Assembly (NCBI GenBank): GCA_900548565.1
Contig: URKV01000011.1
Location: 1-23,198, forward strand
Source of the DNA: an uncultured Collinsella sp.
GTDB lineage: Bacteria; Actinomycetota; Coriobacteriia; Coriobacteriales; Coriobacteriaceae
Direction of reading: 5' to 3'
Length of the DNA: 23,198 nucleotides
Within the stretch, counting starts at the first letter, position 1. Each line of letters begins with the position of its first letter. The translations under genes and the position numbers were made by a program. This document shows, one piece after another, positions 21,703 to 23,198 of the stretch. The notes below the pieces were generated by a model, which was not told where the DNA came from, searched no databases, and saw only the letters and a program-made list of their open reading frames with translations.

Positions 21703-21807
21703 CGACAAAGCAAAGGGGCCCGCATCCGATAGGATACGGGCCCCTGACTATAAGGCGCGATGCGTTAACAGCAGCGACTACTTGCGATGCGCGCGATAGA
21801 ACTCGAT
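21703..21807 (-). repeat. Right copy of the pgi 3' end plus terminator (att-like direct repeat)
   Basis: This is the functional copy: it contains the last codons of the intact pgi gene, a 33-nt spacer, the terminator and a short outer segment beginning CGACAA. It pairs with 18197-18300 in direct orientation. Confidence 0.75.
21715..21744 (-). terminator. Terminator of pgi
   Basis: A 13-bp stem (GGGGCCCGCATCC against its complement, one mismatch) with a 4-nt loop, 33 nt past the pgi stop; TTTGCTTTG follows on the - strand. It also faces the end of the ATPase gene on + and may stop both. Confidence 0.8.
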
Positions 21808-23198
21808 AAGCGCCTGGGTCGAAGCGTCCTGCTCGGCCTTTGCGGCGTCGTCGTGGAAGGCCGGGGTAATCTGCTTGGCAAGCTGCTTGCCCAGCTCAAC
21901 GCCCCACTGGTCGTAGGAGTCGATGCCCCAGACCGTGCCCTCGACAAACGTGATGTGCTCGTACAGTGCAATGAGCTCGCCGAGCGCAAACGGGGTCAGC
22001 GTGTCGCCGAAGATCGAGGTCGTCGGGCGGTTGCCCTCAAAGCAACGAGCCGGGACGATCTGCTCGGGCGTGCCCTCGGCACGAACCTCGTCGGCCGTCT
22101 TGCCAAAGGCGAGCGCCTTGGTCTGGGCCAGGAAGTTGCCTAGGAACAGCTCATGCACGTCCTGGCCGCTATCGGTCGCAGGGTTGGCGGTATTGGCGAA
22201 GGCGATGAAATCGGCCGGAACCACCACGGTGCCTTGGTGCAGCAGCTGGTAGAAGGCATGCTGGCCGTTGGTGCCGGGCTCGCCCCAGAAGATCTCACCG
22301 GTGTCGGAGGTCACGGCGCTGCCGTCCCAGCGGACATGCTTGCCGTTGGACTCCATGGTGAGCTGCTGCAGGTAGGCCGGGAAACGGTGCAGGTACTGGC
22401 AGTACGGCAGCACGGCGTGGCTCTTGGAACCGAAGAAGTTGACGTACCAGACGTTGAGCAGGCCCATCAGCGCGACGGCATTGTTCTCGAGCGGCGTGTT
22501 GCAGAAGTACTCGTCGATGGCGTGGAAGCCCTCGAGGAACTGCTGGAAGCGCTCGGGGCCGAGCACGACGATCAGCGACAGGCCCACGGCGGAGTCAACG
22601 GAATAGCGGCCGCCGACCCAGTTCCAGAAACCGAAGGCGTTGGCGGGGTCGATGCCGAAGGCCTCGACCTTGTCGAGTGCGGTGGAGACAGCGACGAAGT
22701 GCTTGGCCACGGCCTCGGCGTTCTGCTCATCGGAGCCGTCGATGGCGCCCTGAGCCTTGAGCTGCTCGAGCATCCAGGTCTTGACCTCGCGGGCGTTGGT
22801 GAGGGTCTCGAGCGTGGTGAAGGTCTTGGAGACGATGATCACGAGCGTGGTCTCGGGATCCAAACCCTTGAGCTTCTCGGCCTGGTCGTTGGGGTCGATG
22901 TTGGAGATATAGCGGCAATCGATACCGGCGTCGGCATAGGGGCGCAGGGCCTCGTAAGCCATGACCGGGCCCAGGTCGGAGCCGCCGATGCCGATGGACA
23001 CCAGGTGCTCGATCTTCTTACCGGTTACGCCCTTCCACTCACCGGAGCGCACGCGCTCGGCGAAGGCATACATGCGATCGAGGACCTCGTGCACGTCGGC
23101 GACGACGTCCTGGCCGTCGACGATGAGCTGGCCCTTCTCGCTTGCCGGGCGGCGCAGCGCGGTGTGCAGCACGGCGCGGTCCTCGGTGGTGTTGATGT
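21778..23198 (-). CDS. pgi: Glucose-6-phosphate isomerase (5' truncated by the window edge)
   Basis: About 472 C-terminal residues of an enzyme usually near 530-550 aa; the start lies beyond the right edge. Pgi interconverts glucose-6-phosphate and fructose-6-phosphate in glycolysis. Visible motifs include HTALRRP at the left end of the protein, sugar-phosphate binding SIGIGGSDLGPVMAYEALRPY, VGGRYS, ESNGKHVRWDG, the catalytic Glu region WGEPGTNGQHAFYQL, FEGNRPT and the C-terminal active-site Lys in YDQWGVELGKQLAK. The GTG at 23170-23172 is an internal Val, since the frame continues upstream as INTTEDRA. The C-terminus IEFYRAHRK is duplicated at 18271-18300, so the present 3' end may have been supplied by the neighbouring insertion. 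Glucose-6-phosphate made by the frl-like operon would feed directly into this step. Confidence 0.95.
   Translation of the reverse strand, partial: INTTEDRAVLHTALRRPASEKGQLIVDGQDVVADVHEVLDRMYAFAERVRSGEWKGVTGKKIEHLVSIGIGGSDLGPVMAYEALRPYADAGIDCRYISNIDPNDQAEKLKGLDPETTLVIIVSKTFTTLETLTNAREVKTWMLEQLKAQGAIDGSDEQNAEAVAKHFVAVSTALDKVEAFGIDPANAFGFWNWVGGRYSVDSAVGLSLIVVLGPERFQQFLEGFHAIDEYFCNTPLENNAVALMGLLNVWYVNFFGSKSHAVLPYCQYLHRFPAYLQQLTMESNGKHVRWDGSAVTSDTGEIFWGEPGTNGQHAFYQLLHQGTVVVPADFIAFANTANPATDSGQDVHELFLGNFLAQTKALAFGKTADEVRAEGTPEQIVPARCFEGNRPTTSIFGDTLTPFALGELIALYEHITFVEGTVWGIDSYDQWGVELGKQLAKQITPAFHDDAAKAEQDASTQALIEFYRAHRK

Noticed and set aside
1..23198. CRISPR arrays, rRNA and tRNA genes, insertion sequences with transposase
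   Set aside because: I looked for spaced direct repeats, conserved RNA stretches and transposase motifs on both strands and found none.

Overview
The window is typical of a high-GC gut actinobacterium of the Coriobacteriia, and gene content and style point to Collinsella or a close relative. This is an inference from roughly 60% GC, the fructoselysine-type operon, the coriobacterial gene mix and low-complexity acidic/Pro-rich linkers; there is no rRNA gene to confirm it. The first 49 bases are not biological. They are Illumina P7/Nextera library adapter including an 8-nt index, so the window begins at an untrimmed contig end.

Layout from left to right. (1) 50-1850: the 3' end of a Ser/Thr-rich protein and a 432-aa protein with a small N-terminal winged-helix-like domain, a long disordered linker and a C-terminal domain, both on +. 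(2) 1905-3644: an AT-richer insert on - with a Tat-exported papain-fold cysteine peptidase-like protein and a small lipoprotein. (3) 3683-8295: housekeeping genes. These are ettA (ABC-F translation factor, -), an sdpR/sdpI autorepressor-immunity pair with a readable promoter and operator (-), then tcdA and a tatD-family nuclease (+). (4) 8301-8530: a 230-bp element with 30-bp terminal inverted repeats. (5) 8575-15354: a six-gene - strand catabolic cluster. A GntR/HutC regulator is followed by a YfcC-family permease, an unusual amidohydrolase, an FrlC-like epimerase, an FrlB-like deglycase and an FrlD-like kinase. Together they suggest uptake and breakdown of fructoselysine or another Amadori compound, with the permease replacing the usual frl transporter and the amidohydrolase as an extra step. 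(6) 15505-17894: two HAD phosphatases and deoC (-). (7) 17895-21807: a non-coding stretch with a 116-bp imperfect palindrome, then a three-gene cassette on +: an unknown protein, a ClpP-like serine protease and a VirD4/TraG-like ATPase. The cassette is bracketed by two copies of the pgi 3' end plus terminator. (8) 21778-23198: pgi (-), running off the right edge.

The two most interesting parts are the pgi-associated cassette and the fructoselysine-like operon. The cassette's flanking copies of the last pgi codons differ only at synonymous positions, as expected for integration at the end of a gene, and a ClpP-like protease is translationally coupled to a short, membrane-anchor-less coupling-protein ATPase. 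The fructoselysine-like operon carries a non-standard transporter and an amidohydrolase whose first metal motif is degenerate. All functions are read from sequence motifs and recalled family knowledge; no database search was run.
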